A stretch of DNA of 64,000 nucleotides from contig NZ_CP039695.1 in assembly GCF_005145025.1 (NCBI RefSeq), forward strand, positions 186,001 through 250,000, read 5' to 3'. Below, in pieces: positions 16,819 through 24,928 of this stretch. The notes under the pieces were generated by a model. The model was given only the letters and a program-made list of their open reading frames with translations. It had not been told where the DNA came from and made no database searches. The DNA is from Novosphingobium sp. EMRT-2 (GTDB lineage: Bacteria > Pseudomonadota > Alphaproteobacteria > Sphingomonadales > Sphingomonadaceae). Each line of letters opens with the position of its first letter. The stretch's first letter is position 1. Made by a program: the position numbers and the translations under genes.

Positions 16819-17419
16819 CCGGTCCGCCTGGGCGCAGCGCCATCCCGAAATCGCCGCCGCCGAGCGCGCGCTGCGCAAGGAGCGGCGCGAGGCGCGCGAG
16901 CGGTTCGGCCACAAACCTTATGGCACCGTGCAGACGCATGCCCACGTGGCGCGATCGCGCACAGGCGCGCTGGCGCGCCTGTTCCAGTCGGGCGCGCTTT
17001 CGGCCGACGAGCTGGGCATCGCGCTGGAGATCGCGGCGGTGCATGAACGGATCGGCCGCGATGCGACGATCCAGACCGCCAGCTTCGAAACGCGGGTGGA
17101 CAAATCGCGCGCGAGCGACGCGCTGTTCCTGGAGCGGCTGGGCTGGGTGCGGCGCGAGATGGCCTATTCGCGCTGGCGAGCCCGGTTGCCCGAGATCTGC
17201 GCCGGCCGGGGCGGGACGCGGATCGCACCGGCGGCGGTGCTGGACCTGATCGCGCACGATATGGGCGTGACCGTTGTCGCCCGGCGCCACCGAATCCACG
17301 TGCGGCGCGCGCGCAAGCTGCTGTGCGACGCGCTGGCGCTGTGGCGTGGCGAGTTCGGTACGGTGTGCCGCGAAGTGGACGACGAGGCGCTGACCATCGC
17401 GCATATCGGGCTGCACTGA
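16751..17419 (+). CDS. phage protein, replication/regulation region (222 aa)
   Basis: The ATG at 16751 (MGKAAKAGNPTAGQIAEARR) overlaps the previous gene by 68 bases. The middle region is helical and basic; the C-terminus (DLIAHDMGVTVVARRHRIHV) looks like an HTH. No family recognised; DNA binding is likely. Confidence 0.6.
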   Translation: MGKAAKAGNPTAGQIAEARRSRSRSAWAQRHPEIAAAERALRKERREARERFGHKPYGTVQTHAHVARSRTGALARLFQSGALSADELGIALEIAAVHERIGRDATIQTASFETRVDKSRASDALFLERLGWVRREMAYSRWRARLPEICAGRGGTRIAPAAVLDLIAHDMGVTVVARRHRIHVRRARKLLCDALALWRGEFGTVCREVDDEALTIAHIGLH

Positions 17420-17428
17420 TCGCGGCGC

Positions 17429-18493
17429 CTATTCGCCGGTCGACGGTGGCGCCATGCCCGGACCGCGAATCGCGGGGGCGCGGCTTTTGGCCGACCAGAG
17501 ATCGGCGGTGCGATCGATGACGAGCCGATCGGCGGGGTAGGGCCGATCGAAGCGGCCGAGCTGGTCGAACGGCAGGGTAAGCCAGGCGTCCCACTCCTCC
17601 GGATCTAGCAGCAGCGGGCAGCGATCGTGGATGTCCTGCAGCTGGGGCGCGTTGGCGGTGGTGACGCCGGAATAGACCGGCCCCCATTCCGAATCGTCCG
17701 TCCAGATCGCCGCCCATGCCATGGAGCGGTGATCGCGGTGCGCGATCCAGGTGGTGGTCATCATGCCCGGGTTTCCCGCTGCCTCGGCAAAGCGGCGCAC
17801 TGGCATGAGGCAGCGGTTCACGGGATTGACGGCCCAGCGCTTCCAGAATCCGGCGAGCTTATCGAACCGGGCGTTGTTAACCGGGCGCGGCTTCAGCTGC
17901 TGGCCGCTGCGCCCGATCCGGCCCCGGACATAGACGGGAAAGCCCCAGGACATCGCATCGACGACGCGGCGGCCGTCCTGGACGCGCACGACGGTTCCCG
18001 TATCGCGCGGATGGACGATCGGCGGGCCGCCGTTCATCGGGCGCACCGGTTCCGCGTCGTAATCGGCAACGACGAGATCCAGCTCGAGCTGCTCATAGCG
18101 GTTGCACATGCAGGGATGCTGATCCGTTCCCGATTGCAGATCAAGATCGGGCGCATAGCGCCGCATCAGACTGCCGACGCGGAGCAGATCGTCATCCGGC
18201 AGCATTGCCCGATAGCGCCAATCGCGCAGCAAACCGGTCAGCCGGGTGTGAACGGTGTAGCGCGCGTCCGTTTCCTGTTCCCCGGGCAATCCTTCGTAGG
18301 CCAGCAGATCCCAATAGGCGCGGGCCTGCCATTGATCGGCGATGCCGGCATCCGCGAGAACGGCAAGCGCCAGGCGCTGGCCGCGCGTGCGTTCGCATTC
18401 GCCATGCCAGGCACGGGCGCGCGCGTCCTCGAGCTCCGCCAGGGCGAGCGTGACCAGGCGGCCGTGATGCCGGGCAAGAGGGCTGAGTCGCAT
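17429..18493 (-). CDS. SRAP/HMCES-type DNA-protein crosslink protein with 128-aa N-terminal extension
   Basis: The C-terminal 226 residues are an SRAP domain: MCNRYEQLEL, NNARFDKL, RCLMPVRRFAEAA and IHDRCPLLLDPEEWDAWL. SRAP proteins cap abasic sites in single-stranded DNA through Cys2, which must be N-terminal after Met removal. Here the MCNRY Met is codon 129 of a longer frame starting at 18493. Either translation starts internally at 18109, or the protein is a fusion whose catalytic Cys is buried. The extension (LAELEDARARAWHGECERTR...) is helical and unrecognised. No good RBS is seen at 18109. An SOS box sits 13 bases upstream of 18493. Confidence 0.8.
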   Translation of the reverse strand: MRLSPLARHHGRLVTLALAELEDARARAWHGECERTRGQRLALAVLADAGIADQWQARAYWDLLAYEGLPGEQETDARYTVHTRLTGLLRDWRYRAMLPDDDLLRVGSLMRRYAPDLDLQSGTDQHPCMCNRYEQLELDLVVADYDAEPVRPMNGGPPIVHPRDTGTVVRVQDGRRVVDAMSWGFPVYVRGRIGRSGQQLKPRPVNNARFDKLAGFWKRWAVNPVNRCLMPVRRFAEAAGNPGMMTTTWIAHRDHRSMAWAAIWTDDSEWGPVYSGVTTANAPQLQDIHDRCPLLLDPEEWDAWLTLPFDQLGRFDRPYPADRLVIDRTADLWSAKSRAPAIRGPGMAPPSTGE

Positions 18494-18505
18494 CCGTCCA
18501 GCTTA

Positions 18506-18520
18506 GAACAATATGAGAAC
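18506..18520 (-). promoter_or_regulatory. alphaproteobacterial LexA SOS box
   Basis: GAAC-AATATGA-GAAC (GTTC-N7-GTTC on the other strand), the LexA binding pattern of alphaproteobacteria. It lies just upstream of the SRAP gene, fitting DNA-damage induction. Confidence 0.8.
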
Positions 18521-18610
18521 AAATGCAGCCGGACGTAAACCGGTACAAAAACGACCCTGCCGAAACGGCCACCATTCGGCCAAAAACGACCCCGCCACAA
18601 TTGCATCTGG

Positions 18611-18642
18611 AGCCCGCGACCCGACCGGTCAGCGGGCTTTTT
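18611..18642 (+). terminator. leader terminator before early plus-strand operon
   Basis: Stem AGCCCGC (18611-18617) / GCGGGCT (18632-18638) with a T-run, 20 bases before the GTG of the next gene. It shares GCGGGCTTTTTCATG with the terminator at 24878-24910. Confidence 0.7.
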
Positions 18643-18662
18643 CATGTGCCGGAGACGACGAT

Positions 18663-18857
18663 GTGACGGCCCCCAAAGCGTTTCGGTGGATTGATCCGCC
18701 AAGCCTCCTGGTGAAGCTCGACCAGCTTCGCGACCAATTCGACACATTGTGCAGCGAAGTGGCCGGCGGCGTGCGTGGGCCGGCACAGTTCGATGCGCTC
18801 GAGGAACGGGCGCAGGGCATCGCCGCGGATCTGCGCGCGGCCTTCCGGAGCCGGTGA
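18663..18857 (+). CDS. hypothetical phage protein (64 aa, GTG start)
   Basis: GTG at 18663 follows GGAGACGAT. It reads VTAPKAFRWIDPPSLLVKLD and is helical throughout, possibly a coiled coil. First gene of the Gam-HNH operon; its stop overlaps the next ATG. Confidence 0.6.
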   Translation: MTAPKAFRWIDPPSLLVKLDQLRDQFDTLCSEVAGGVRGPAQFDALEERAQGIAADLRAAFRSR

Positions 18858-19048
18858 TGATCGACGTCGTGAAACTGCGCCGGATTGCCGCCGGTGACGA
18901 CGACATGGCGGAAGTGCGCGTGACCAAGCGCCTGCTGTGCCAGGTCATCAGTGAGATCGAGGCGGGCCGGCTGGCCGAACTTCAACTGAGGCGGCAGACG
19001 CAGCTTGACGCGCTGCTCCTCGACATTTCGGGAACGGTGACAGGATGA
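18857..19048 (+). CDS. hypothetical phage protein (63 aa)
   Basis: Coupled (TGATG) to the preceding gene and overlapping gam by 4 bases. The sequence ends LAELQLRRQTQLDALLLDIS, a helical, charged protein of unknown role. Confidence 0.55.
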   Translation: MIDVVKLRRIAAGDDDMAEVRVTKRLLCQVISEIEAGRLAELQLRRQTQLDALLLDISGTVTG

Positions 19049-19566
19049 GCGGACATCGCACGCCACGATCGACCAGCGCGGCGATCAGCATGCTCGAGCG
19101 CTTCGCCACGATCGAGAGCATGATCGAAGCGACCGAGACGGCGCGCAATGCCGCGATCGCCCGCGCGAACACCGATGCCGATAGCCAGCTCGAGCCGCTG
19201 CTGCTGGAGCGGGCCGTGATCCGCGAAAAGCTGGAGCCGTGGTGGACCGCCAACGCGGCCGAGCTGACGGGCGGCAAGCGCAAGTCCACCGTGCTGGGCG
19301 GCTGCACCGTTGGCACGAAGGCGGGCCGCTTCTCGCTGGGCGTGAAGGACGAGGACCAGGCCAAGGCGGACCTGCAGGGCCTGCGCTGGGCCAAGGCGCT
19401 GTTGCGCGTGACCACGTCGCTCGATCGCAAGGCCATCCTTACCGCGCTGGACGGCAAGCGTGCGGACGAGCTGAAGGCGCTGGGCTTCTCGCGCCAGGGC
19501 GGCGAGCCGGTGTTCGTGGTGGAGCGCGTGGCGCAGGGCGGCACGCTGGCCGGGGCCGCGTCGTGA
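19045..19566 (+). CDS. Gam-like host-nuclease inhibitor
   Basis: 173 residues with the Mu Gam-type pattern: coiled-coil N-terminus, then PLLLERAVIREKLEPWWTAN, GGCTVGTKAGRFSLGV and LRWAKALLRVTTSLDRKAIL. Gam forms a Ku-like dimer that coats DNA ends and blocks RecBCD/AddAB exonucleases. Confidence 0.88.
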   Translation: MSGHRTPRSTSAAISMLERFATIESMIEATETARNAAIARANTDADSQLEPLLLERAVIREKLEPWWTANAAELTGGKRKSTVLGGCTVGTKAGRFSLGVKDEDQAKADLQGLRWAKALLRVTTSLDRKAILTALDGKRADELKALGFSRQGGEPVFVVERVAQGGTLAGAAS

Positions 19567-19805
19567 GGCTGTCACAGCTGCCGATGGTGCAGCAAATGAA
19601 TGACGAGCGCATGCGCTTGCTCGGCGAGATCCGATGCATCGAGCGGCAGCAGGTGCTTGGCGACGCATGGCGATTGCTGATCGACGGCGAGTTGCAGGAC
19701 GACGTCATGCATGGCCTGGTGCAGTCGATCGTGCTGGGCGAGCTGCGCAAGCGGCTGCGCGCTGTGGAGGCAGACCTCGTGGCCCTGGGTGTCGTGGTAG
19801 GCTGA
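19563..19805 (+). CDS. hypothetical phage protein (80 aa, GTG start)
   Basis: GTG at 19563 overlaps the gam stop (GTGA). The protein VRLSQLPMVQQMNDERMRLL... is helical. Unknown function. Confidence 0.55.
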   Translation: MRLSQLPMVQQMNDERMRLLGEIRCIERQQVLGDAWRLLIDGELQDDVMHGLVQSIVLGELRKRLRAVEADLVALGVVVG

Positions 19806-19809
19806 GCGC

Positions 19810-20124
19810 GTGGCGCAACAGCCTCCTGTCTTTCGTGCGCCTGGTGCGCGCTCGTCGAAGCCATGGGCAGCGCAGGGCGCGGTTGTCGATCGACGCAAGC
19901 GCGGGCGGGCTGGCATGCGCGATCGCGCTGCGGTGCTGGCCGAGGAGCCGTTCTGCCGGGTCTGCCTCGAACGCGGGCTGCAGGTGGCGAGCGACGAGGT
20001 CGACCACGTGGTGCCGCTGGCCTGGGGCGGCCGGGACGACCGGGCAAACAAGCAGGCCCTGTGCACGCCGTGCCACGAGGCCAAGTCGAAGGCCGAGCGC
20101 GCCGAGGCTCGCCGGCGGTCCTGA
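19810..20124 (+). CDS. HNH endonuclease
   Basis: 104 residues from GTG 19810. The fold is evident from CRVCLERGLQ, DEVDHVVPLAWGGRDD, NKQALCTPCHEAKS: zinc cysteines and the catalytic His in DH. In HK97-type phages an HNH protein next to the terminase stimulates cos cleavage by the terminase. Confidence 0.9.
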   Translation: MAQQPPVFRAPGARSSKPWAAQGAVVDRRKRGRAGMRDRAAVLAEEPFCRVCLERGLQVASDEVDHVVPLAWGGRDDRANKQALCTPCHEAKSKAERAEARRRS

Positions 20125-20335
20125 CGGCCGTTCATGAAACCCACCTCCAAGCTGAACGGCAGGGGGGAGGGGTCAAAACAAACCGGCCGACTGGCCGGAC
20201 ACCGACCACCAAACAAATTTTTGTGTGGGCGATATCAAAGGGGAAAAGTTCACTGCGCTGAATTGCGCGGCGATCGCTCCCTTTGGCCCTTGAACGCCAC
20301 GATTTAGGCCGAATTGGGCGAAAATGGGGTGACGC
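20125..20335. other. intergenic region before terminase; candidate cos region and late promoter
   Basis: 211 bases between the HNH and small terminase genes, locally AT-richer than its surroundings (AAACAAATTTTTGTG near 20211). HK97-type phages place cos here. A 57-codon frame from ATG 20134 exists but has no supporting features. Confidence 0.4.
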
Positions 20336-20839
20336 ATGAGCAAAGGCGGCGCCCGGCCGGGATCTGGACGGAAGCGGAAGGACCCGGCGCTGAAGGCGCT
20401 GGCCGGCACGACCAGGGCCGACCGCGAGAACGCGATCGGCACGCCGGCGCCAGAGGCCCCGATGATCGCGCCGCTGCACCTGAGCGACCTGGCGCAGCTG
20501 CATTTCCGCTCGATCGCGGGAATGCTTGAGGCGGAAGGTCGATCGAGCCCGCACTATGCCGAACACGTCGCGCTGCTGGCGCTGCGCCTGGAGCAGATCC
20601 AGCGCTACCAGGCCGTGCTCGAAGTGGAAGGCGACGTCTACCACACGGAATCGGCGAAGAAGATCGGCGACGTGACGATCGTCACCCGACTGATCCGAGC
20701 GCGGCCGGAAGTGGCCATGCTGTCGGACGCGATGCGCCAGGCGCAATCGCTCATCGCCGAGCTGATGCTCAACCCCGCCGCCGCGTTGCGGATCGCTAGC
20801 GGCCACAAGCCGCAGGCCGGCGCCTTCGACGACTTCTGA
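20336..20839 (+). CDS. terS: terminase small subunit (P27 family)
   Basis: 167 residues beginning MSKGGARPGSGRKRKDPALK, the GARPGSGRK start typical of phage small terminases. The body is helical. It recognises pac/cos DNA and recruits the large subunit. Confidence 0.88.
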   Translation: MSKGGARPGSGRKRKDPALKALAGTTRADRENAIGTPAPEAPMIAPLHLSDLAQLHFRSIAGMLEAEGRSSPHYAEHVALLALRLEQIQRYQAVLEVEGDVYHTESAKKIGDVTIVTRLIRARPEVAMLSDAMRQAQSLIAELMLNPAAALRIASGHKPQAGAFDDF

Positions 20840-20850
20840 AGGAGACACCG

Positions 20851-21105
20851 ATGCTTCACCCGCGCGCCCTGCTGGGAGCCATGATCTTCGCGCTCGCCAG
20901 CCCGGTCCTGATGTTGCCGATCGAGCCAGCCCTTGCCGGCGTGGACTTGATGGCGCCGGCGGTGGTGGTCGAACGTCGATCGACGGCACGCCGCGCAAAG
21001 ACGGGTCGGTACCGTTCGAAGGGGCCGCAGGCGCACCGTGCGCGGAAGCCGAACCGCAACACCATCGGAAAGCGAGTGCGCCGAAAGCATCGCCGCGCCG
21101 CCTAG
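20851..21105 (+). CDS. exported basic protein between terS and terL (84 aa)
   Basis: An N-terminal signal-like segment (AMIFALASPVLMLPIEPALA) followed by a strongly basic tail (RRSTARRAKTGRYRSKGPQA...). Good RBS (AAGGAG). No family recognised; an inserted accessory gene within the packaging module. Confidence 0.5.
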   Translation: MLHPRALLGAMIFALASPVLMLPIEPALAGVDLMAPAVVVERRSTARRAKTGRYRSKGPQAHRARKPNRNTIGKRVRRKHRRAA

Positions 21106-21111
21106 TTCGAT

Positions 21112-22902
21112 GTGGAGAGCCGCAACTATCCCGAGATCGCGCAGCGCTATGCGCGCGAGGTAACGCGGGGGAAGATACCGGCCTGCAAGTCGATCCGGCT
21201 GCAATGCCAGCGGTTCCTGGACGAGCTGAAGGCGCAGCGGAGCAAGGACTTCCCGCACCGGTTCGATGCGGACCAGGCATCGCGCGTTTGCAAGTTCATC
21301 GAACGCCTGCCGCACTCGAAGGGCAAATGGGCGCGATCGAAGGAGACAATCCGGCTCGAGCCGTGGCAGATCTGGATCCTGTGCTGCACGTTCGGCTGGC
21401 TTCGCAAGCGCGACGGGCTCCGCCGATTCCGCGTGCTGTTCGTGGTCGTGCCGCGCAAGAACGGCAAGTCTGCGCTGTCCGCCGGCATCGGCCTTTACAT
21501 GCTGTGCGCCGACAACGAGTTCGGCGCCGAGGTCTATTCCGGGGCGACCAACGAAAAGCAGGCGTGGGAGGTGTTCGGCCCGGCCCGCCTGATGGCGCAG
21601 CGCACACCGGCGCTGCTCCAGCGGTTCGGGATCGAGGTCAACGCCAAGAACCTCACCCGGGTCCAGGACAACAGCAAGTTCGAGACGATCGTCGGCGATC
21701 CGGGCGACGGACAAAGCCCGAGCTGCTCGATCCACGACGAATATCACGAGCACGCGGACGACGGGCAGGTCGACTGCATGCAGACCGGCATGGGCGCGCG
21801 CGATCAGCCCCTGCAGGTGCTGATCACCACCGCCGGCGATAACCTTGCCGGACCCTGTTACGCGCGGATCGACGAAGAGCGGCGCAAGCTGGCCGGCATC
21901 GGCCACGATGAAAAGACTACCGGCCAGCGCGCGGCGCTTGGCCTTGGGGCTGGCCCGCCGCTGGATGACGAGACGTTCTTCGTCGAATACACGATCGACG
22001 AGGACGACGACTGGCGATCGGAGGCCGCGCTCCGCAAGGCCAATCCGAATTACGACGTTTCTGTTTCGGCCGACTTCCTGAAGGCGCGGCAGCGCGATGC
22101 GATATCGACCCCGCGCAAGGTCGGCGTCTTCAAGACGAAGCACCTGAACCTGTGGGTTGCGGCAAAGGCGGCCTACTTCGATGTCGAAGCATGGAGGAAG
22201 TGCCGCGATCCGGACATTCCGGTGCGCGCGATCGACGCGATCGAGCTGGAGCGCCTACGCGGCCGGCGGTGCATCGCCAGCCTGGACCTTGCCAGCAAGG
22301 TCGACATCGCCGCGCTGGAGCTGCTCTTCCCGCCGATCGCGGCGAAGCCGTCGATCGACGATCCGTACATCCGGATCGGGTTCTATTTCGTGCCGTCGGA
22401 AACGGTGCTGAAGGTCGAAGCCTATCAGGGCTGGGATGCGCAGAGCCTGCTGAACGTCACCGATGGCAACATCATCGATTACGACGAGATCCTGGAAGTG
22501 CTGCGCCAGGTGCGCGGCATGTTCCAGCTCGAGCAGGTGGCATACGACCCGCACCAGGCCACCTACATGGTGACCACGATGGTGAAGGAGGGCTTCCCGG
22601 TCCTCGAGTACCGCCCGATCGTGCTGAACTTCAGCGAGCCGATGAAAGAGCTCGACGCACTGACAAAGGCCGGAACGATCGCGCACGCTGGCTGCCCGGT
22701 GATGGAGTGGCAGATCAACAACGTCGTCGCGCAGCCCGACGCGAAGGACAACGTCTATCCGCGCAAGCCGCGCGACACCGCCAAGATCGACAATCCCGTA
22801 GCGCTGATCGCCGCGATCGGCGTGGCGATCGCCAAGGAGGAGGAAGCAGTGCCGACCTCTCCCTGGGACGATCCCAACTTCAGCCTGACAGGTCAGAATT
22901 GA
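21112..22902 (+). CDS. terL: terminase large subunit
   Basis: 596 residues from GTG 21112. ATPase domain with Walker A PRKNGKS (residues ~114-120) and Walker B SIHDEYHEH (~207-215). The RNase H-like nuclease begins at CIASLDLASKVDIAAL (~385), with a later acidic residue in YDPHQATYM. Motor and nuclease for packaging into the HK97-type prohead. Ends overlapping the portal gene by one base. Confidence 0.93.
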   Translation: MESRNYPEIAQRYAREVTRGKIPACKSIRLQCQRFLDELKAQRSKDFPHRFDADQASRVCKFIERLPHSKGKWARSKETIRLEPWQIWILCCTFGWLRKRDGLRRFRVLFVVVPRKNGKSALSAGIGLYMLCADNEFGAEVYSGATNEKQAWEVFGPARLMAQRTPALLQRFGIEVNAKNLTRVQDNSKFETIVGDPGDGQSPSCSIHDEYHEHADDGQVDCMQTGMGARDQPLQVLITTAGDNLAGPCYARIDEERRKLAGIGHDEKTTGQRAALGLGAGPPLDDETFFVEYTIDEDDDWRSEAALRKANPNYDVSVSADFLKARQRDAISTPRKVGVFKTKHLNLWVAAKAAYFDVEAWRKCRDPDIPVRAIDAIELERLRGRRCIASLDLASKVDIAALELLFPPIAAKPSIDDPYIRIGFYFVPSETVLKVEAYQGWDAQSLLNVTDGNIIDYDEILEVLRQVRGMFQLEQVAYDPHQATYMVTTMVKEGFPVLEYRPIVLNFSEPMKELDALTKAGTIAHAGCPVMEWQINNVVAQPDAKDNVYPRKPRDTAKIDNPVALIAAIGVAIAKEEEAVPTSPWDDPNFSLTGQN

Positions 22903-24227
22903 TGTCGCCAGACGACTACCGGCGCATGTCGGCAGAGCGCCGGTCGGGCAATCCGCTGGAAAACCCGGCGTACAGCCTGAGCGCGAACAGCGAGGAGCTG
23001 CTCGCGCTGCTGGGCGTGCTCGATCGCACGAACCAGTTGCCGCCGGTGTCGATCGAGGCCGCGCTGGAAGTGCCCGCGGTGCTGTGCGCGGTAAGTTTCC
23101 TGTCCCGCACCAACGCGAGCCTGCCGCTTCACGCCTACCGATCCGAGGACAAGATCGACGGCGAACTGGCGATGCTGCTGAACGAAGCGCCGAACAGCGA
23201 ATGGAGCAGCTTCGGTTGGCGCCAGTATTTCTGGCAGCAGGTGTTCACGACGGGCCGCGGGCTGACGTGGATCGAGCGCCAGGGCACGCGTCCGGTGGCG
23301 CTGTGGCCGATGGACACCACGAACACGGTTGTCGGCCGCCGCAACGGGCGCCGCTACTATCGGTTCGACGGCAAGGAATATGCGGCGGCAGACGTGATCG
23401 ACGTGCCGTTCATGCTCCGCCCCAACCAGCTCGACGTCTACAGCCCGATCTACAAGGGCCGAAAGGCGATCGCGCTGGCGATCGCGATGCATGACTTCGC
23501 GGCGTCATTCTTCGCCGGCGGCGGCGTCCCGCCGCTCGCGCTGGAGGGGCCGATGCCGACCGGCGCGGATGCTTTGCGGCGCGCCCAGGCCGACATCAAA
23601 CGCGCGATCGACCAGGCGAAGGCGGCTGGCTTGCCATTCTTCGGCATGCCGCCGGGCCATTCGCTCAAGTCCGTCGGCACCGATCCCGACAAGGGGCAGA
23701 TGGCGCTGGCCCGCCTGTTCCAGATTCAGGAGATCGGCCGAATCTTCGGCATGCCGCCGGTATTCCTGGGCGACCTGTCCAAGGGCACGATGAGCAACAC
23801 CGAGCAGCAGGACCTGCAGCTGGTGAAGCACCTGATCGCCCACTGGTGCAAGGCGCTGGAAGACGAACTGAACCTGAAGCTGTTCGGCCAGCGCCGGCGC
23901 TCGCGCACCGTCAAGCACAACCTGGACGGGATCCAGCGCGGCGCCTTCAAGGACAGGATCGAGGGCCTCGCCCGCGCGATCCTGACGGGCCAGCTGACGC
24001 CCGACGAGGCACGCGCGCTGGAGAACCGCCCGAAAGACCCGACGGGCGCCGGCGCCAGGCTGTACGTCCAGCAGGCCACGGTGCCGCTCGGCACGATGCC
24101 GACACAGATGGTCCACAACGGCGGGCCGCCGCTGGACAACGCGGATCCGCCCGATCCCAACGACACCACCAACCCCAACGACACAACCGACCCGAAGGAC
24201 CCTGCCGATGCCGGCACCGCAGACTAA
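22902..24227 (+). CDS. HK97-family portal protein
   Basis: 441 residues from ATG 22902 (TGATG overlap with terL). Portal features: VPAVLCAVSFLSRTNASLPL, GWRQYFWQQVFTTGRGLTWI and IFGMPPVFLGDLSKGTMSNT. The dodecameric ring is the DNA entry and exit port. The C-terminal tail has repeated Asn-Asp-Thr-Thr units of low complexity. Overlaps the protease gene by 20 bases. Confidence 0.93.
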   Translation: MSPDDYRRMSAERRSGNPLENPAYSLSANSEELLALLGVLDRTNQLPPVSIEAALEVPAVLCAVSFLSRTNASLPLHAYRSEDKIDGELAMLLNEAPNSEWSSFGWRQYFWQQVFTTGRGLTWIERQGTRPVALWPMDTTNTVVGRRNGRRYYRFDGKEYAAADVIDVPFMLRPNQLDVYSPIYKGRKAIALAIAMHDFAASFFAGGGVPPLALEGPMPTGADALRRAQADIKRAIDQAKAAGLPFFGMPPGHSLKSVGTDPDKGQMALARLFQIQEIGRIFGMPPVFLGDLSKGTMSNTEQQDLQLVKHLIAHWCKALEDELNLKLFGQRRRSRTVKHNLDGIQRGAFKDRIEGLARAILTGQLTPDEARALENRPKDPTGAGARLYVQQATVPLGTMPTQMVHNGGPPLDNADPPDPNDTTNPNDTTDPKDPADAGTAD

Positions 24228-24828
24228 ACCAGGCGCCGACGAGCGCGAGACGCGCGCCTTTACCAGCAAGCTGGAATGCCGCGCGGCCGACAACGGCGCG
24301 CAGACGGCGCGGGGCTATGCCGCCCGCTTCAATTCGCGCACGACGATCGGCAACTGGTTTACGGAGGAAATCGCTCCGGGCGCCTTCGCGAAGTCACTGC
24401 GCGAGAATGATGTCGTCGCGCTGCACAGCCACGACATCGGCCGCGTGATGGGGCGCACCGGCGCCGGCACCCTGACGCTCCGCGAGGACGAGCAGGGCCT
24501 GTACTTCGAGAACGAGCTGCCCGGGACGATGGACGGCAAGGATCTGGCGATCCAGATTGATCGCGGCGACATCCCGGGCATGTCGTTCGGCTTCTGCACG
24601 CGCAAATGCGAGTGGGACGAAACGGTCGATCCGCCCCACCGGACGATCCTGGAAGCCGAGCTCTACGAGATCACCTATACCGCGCTGCCCGCGTACCCTG
24701 ATACCACGGTCGGCCTGCGATCGCTGGAACACGCCCGCGCCGAGCGGCGCGAGCATAACAAGGCCGGTGCCATGAACCGCATCGCGCAGCGGCGCGCACG
24801 GCAAGCGCAGATCGAACGCCGCATCTGA
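24208..24828 (+). CDS. HK97-family prohead protease
   Basis: 206 residues. Caudoviral S78 peptidase signs: ARGYAARFN, EEIAPGAFAKSL, ALHSHDIGRVMGRT (His) and DIPGMSFGF (Ser), ending in ITYTALPAYPDTTVGLRS. Cleaves the scaffold part of the capsid protein during maturation. Confidence 0.92.
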   Translation: MPAPQTKPGADERETRAFTSKLECRAADNGAQTARGYAARFNSRTTIGNWFTEEIAPGAFAKSLRENDVVALHSHDIGRVMGRTGAGTLTLREDEQGLYFENELPGTMDGKDLAIQIDRGDIPGMSFGFCTRKCEWDETVDPPHRTILEAELYEITYTALPAYPDTTVGLRSLEHARAERREHNKAGAMNRIAQRRARQAQIERRI

Positions 24829-24877
24829 TTTTCACCCGGCCGGAAGGCCGGAGGTGACGGGCTTTCCCCGTCTTCGC

Positions 24878-24910
24878 AGCCCGCCCCGGGAAACCGGCGG
24901 CGGGCTTTTT
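24878..24910 (+). terminator. hairpin-T terminator immediately before capsid gene
   Basis: AGCCCGCC (24878-24885) / GGCGGGCT (24899-24906) then TTTTT, 19 bases before the capsid ATG at 24929. There is no room for a promoter between it and the RBS. Confidence 0.75.
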
Positions 24911-24928
24911 CATGCCCAGGAGAGACAG

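Noticed and set aside
20134..20307. 57-codon frame before terS
   Set aside because: No RBS and composition unlike a protein; the gap is better seen as non-coding.
22152..22901. Upstream extension of the portal reading frame
   Set aside because: Overlaps terL out of frame; real portal starts at 22902 with a TGATG junction.
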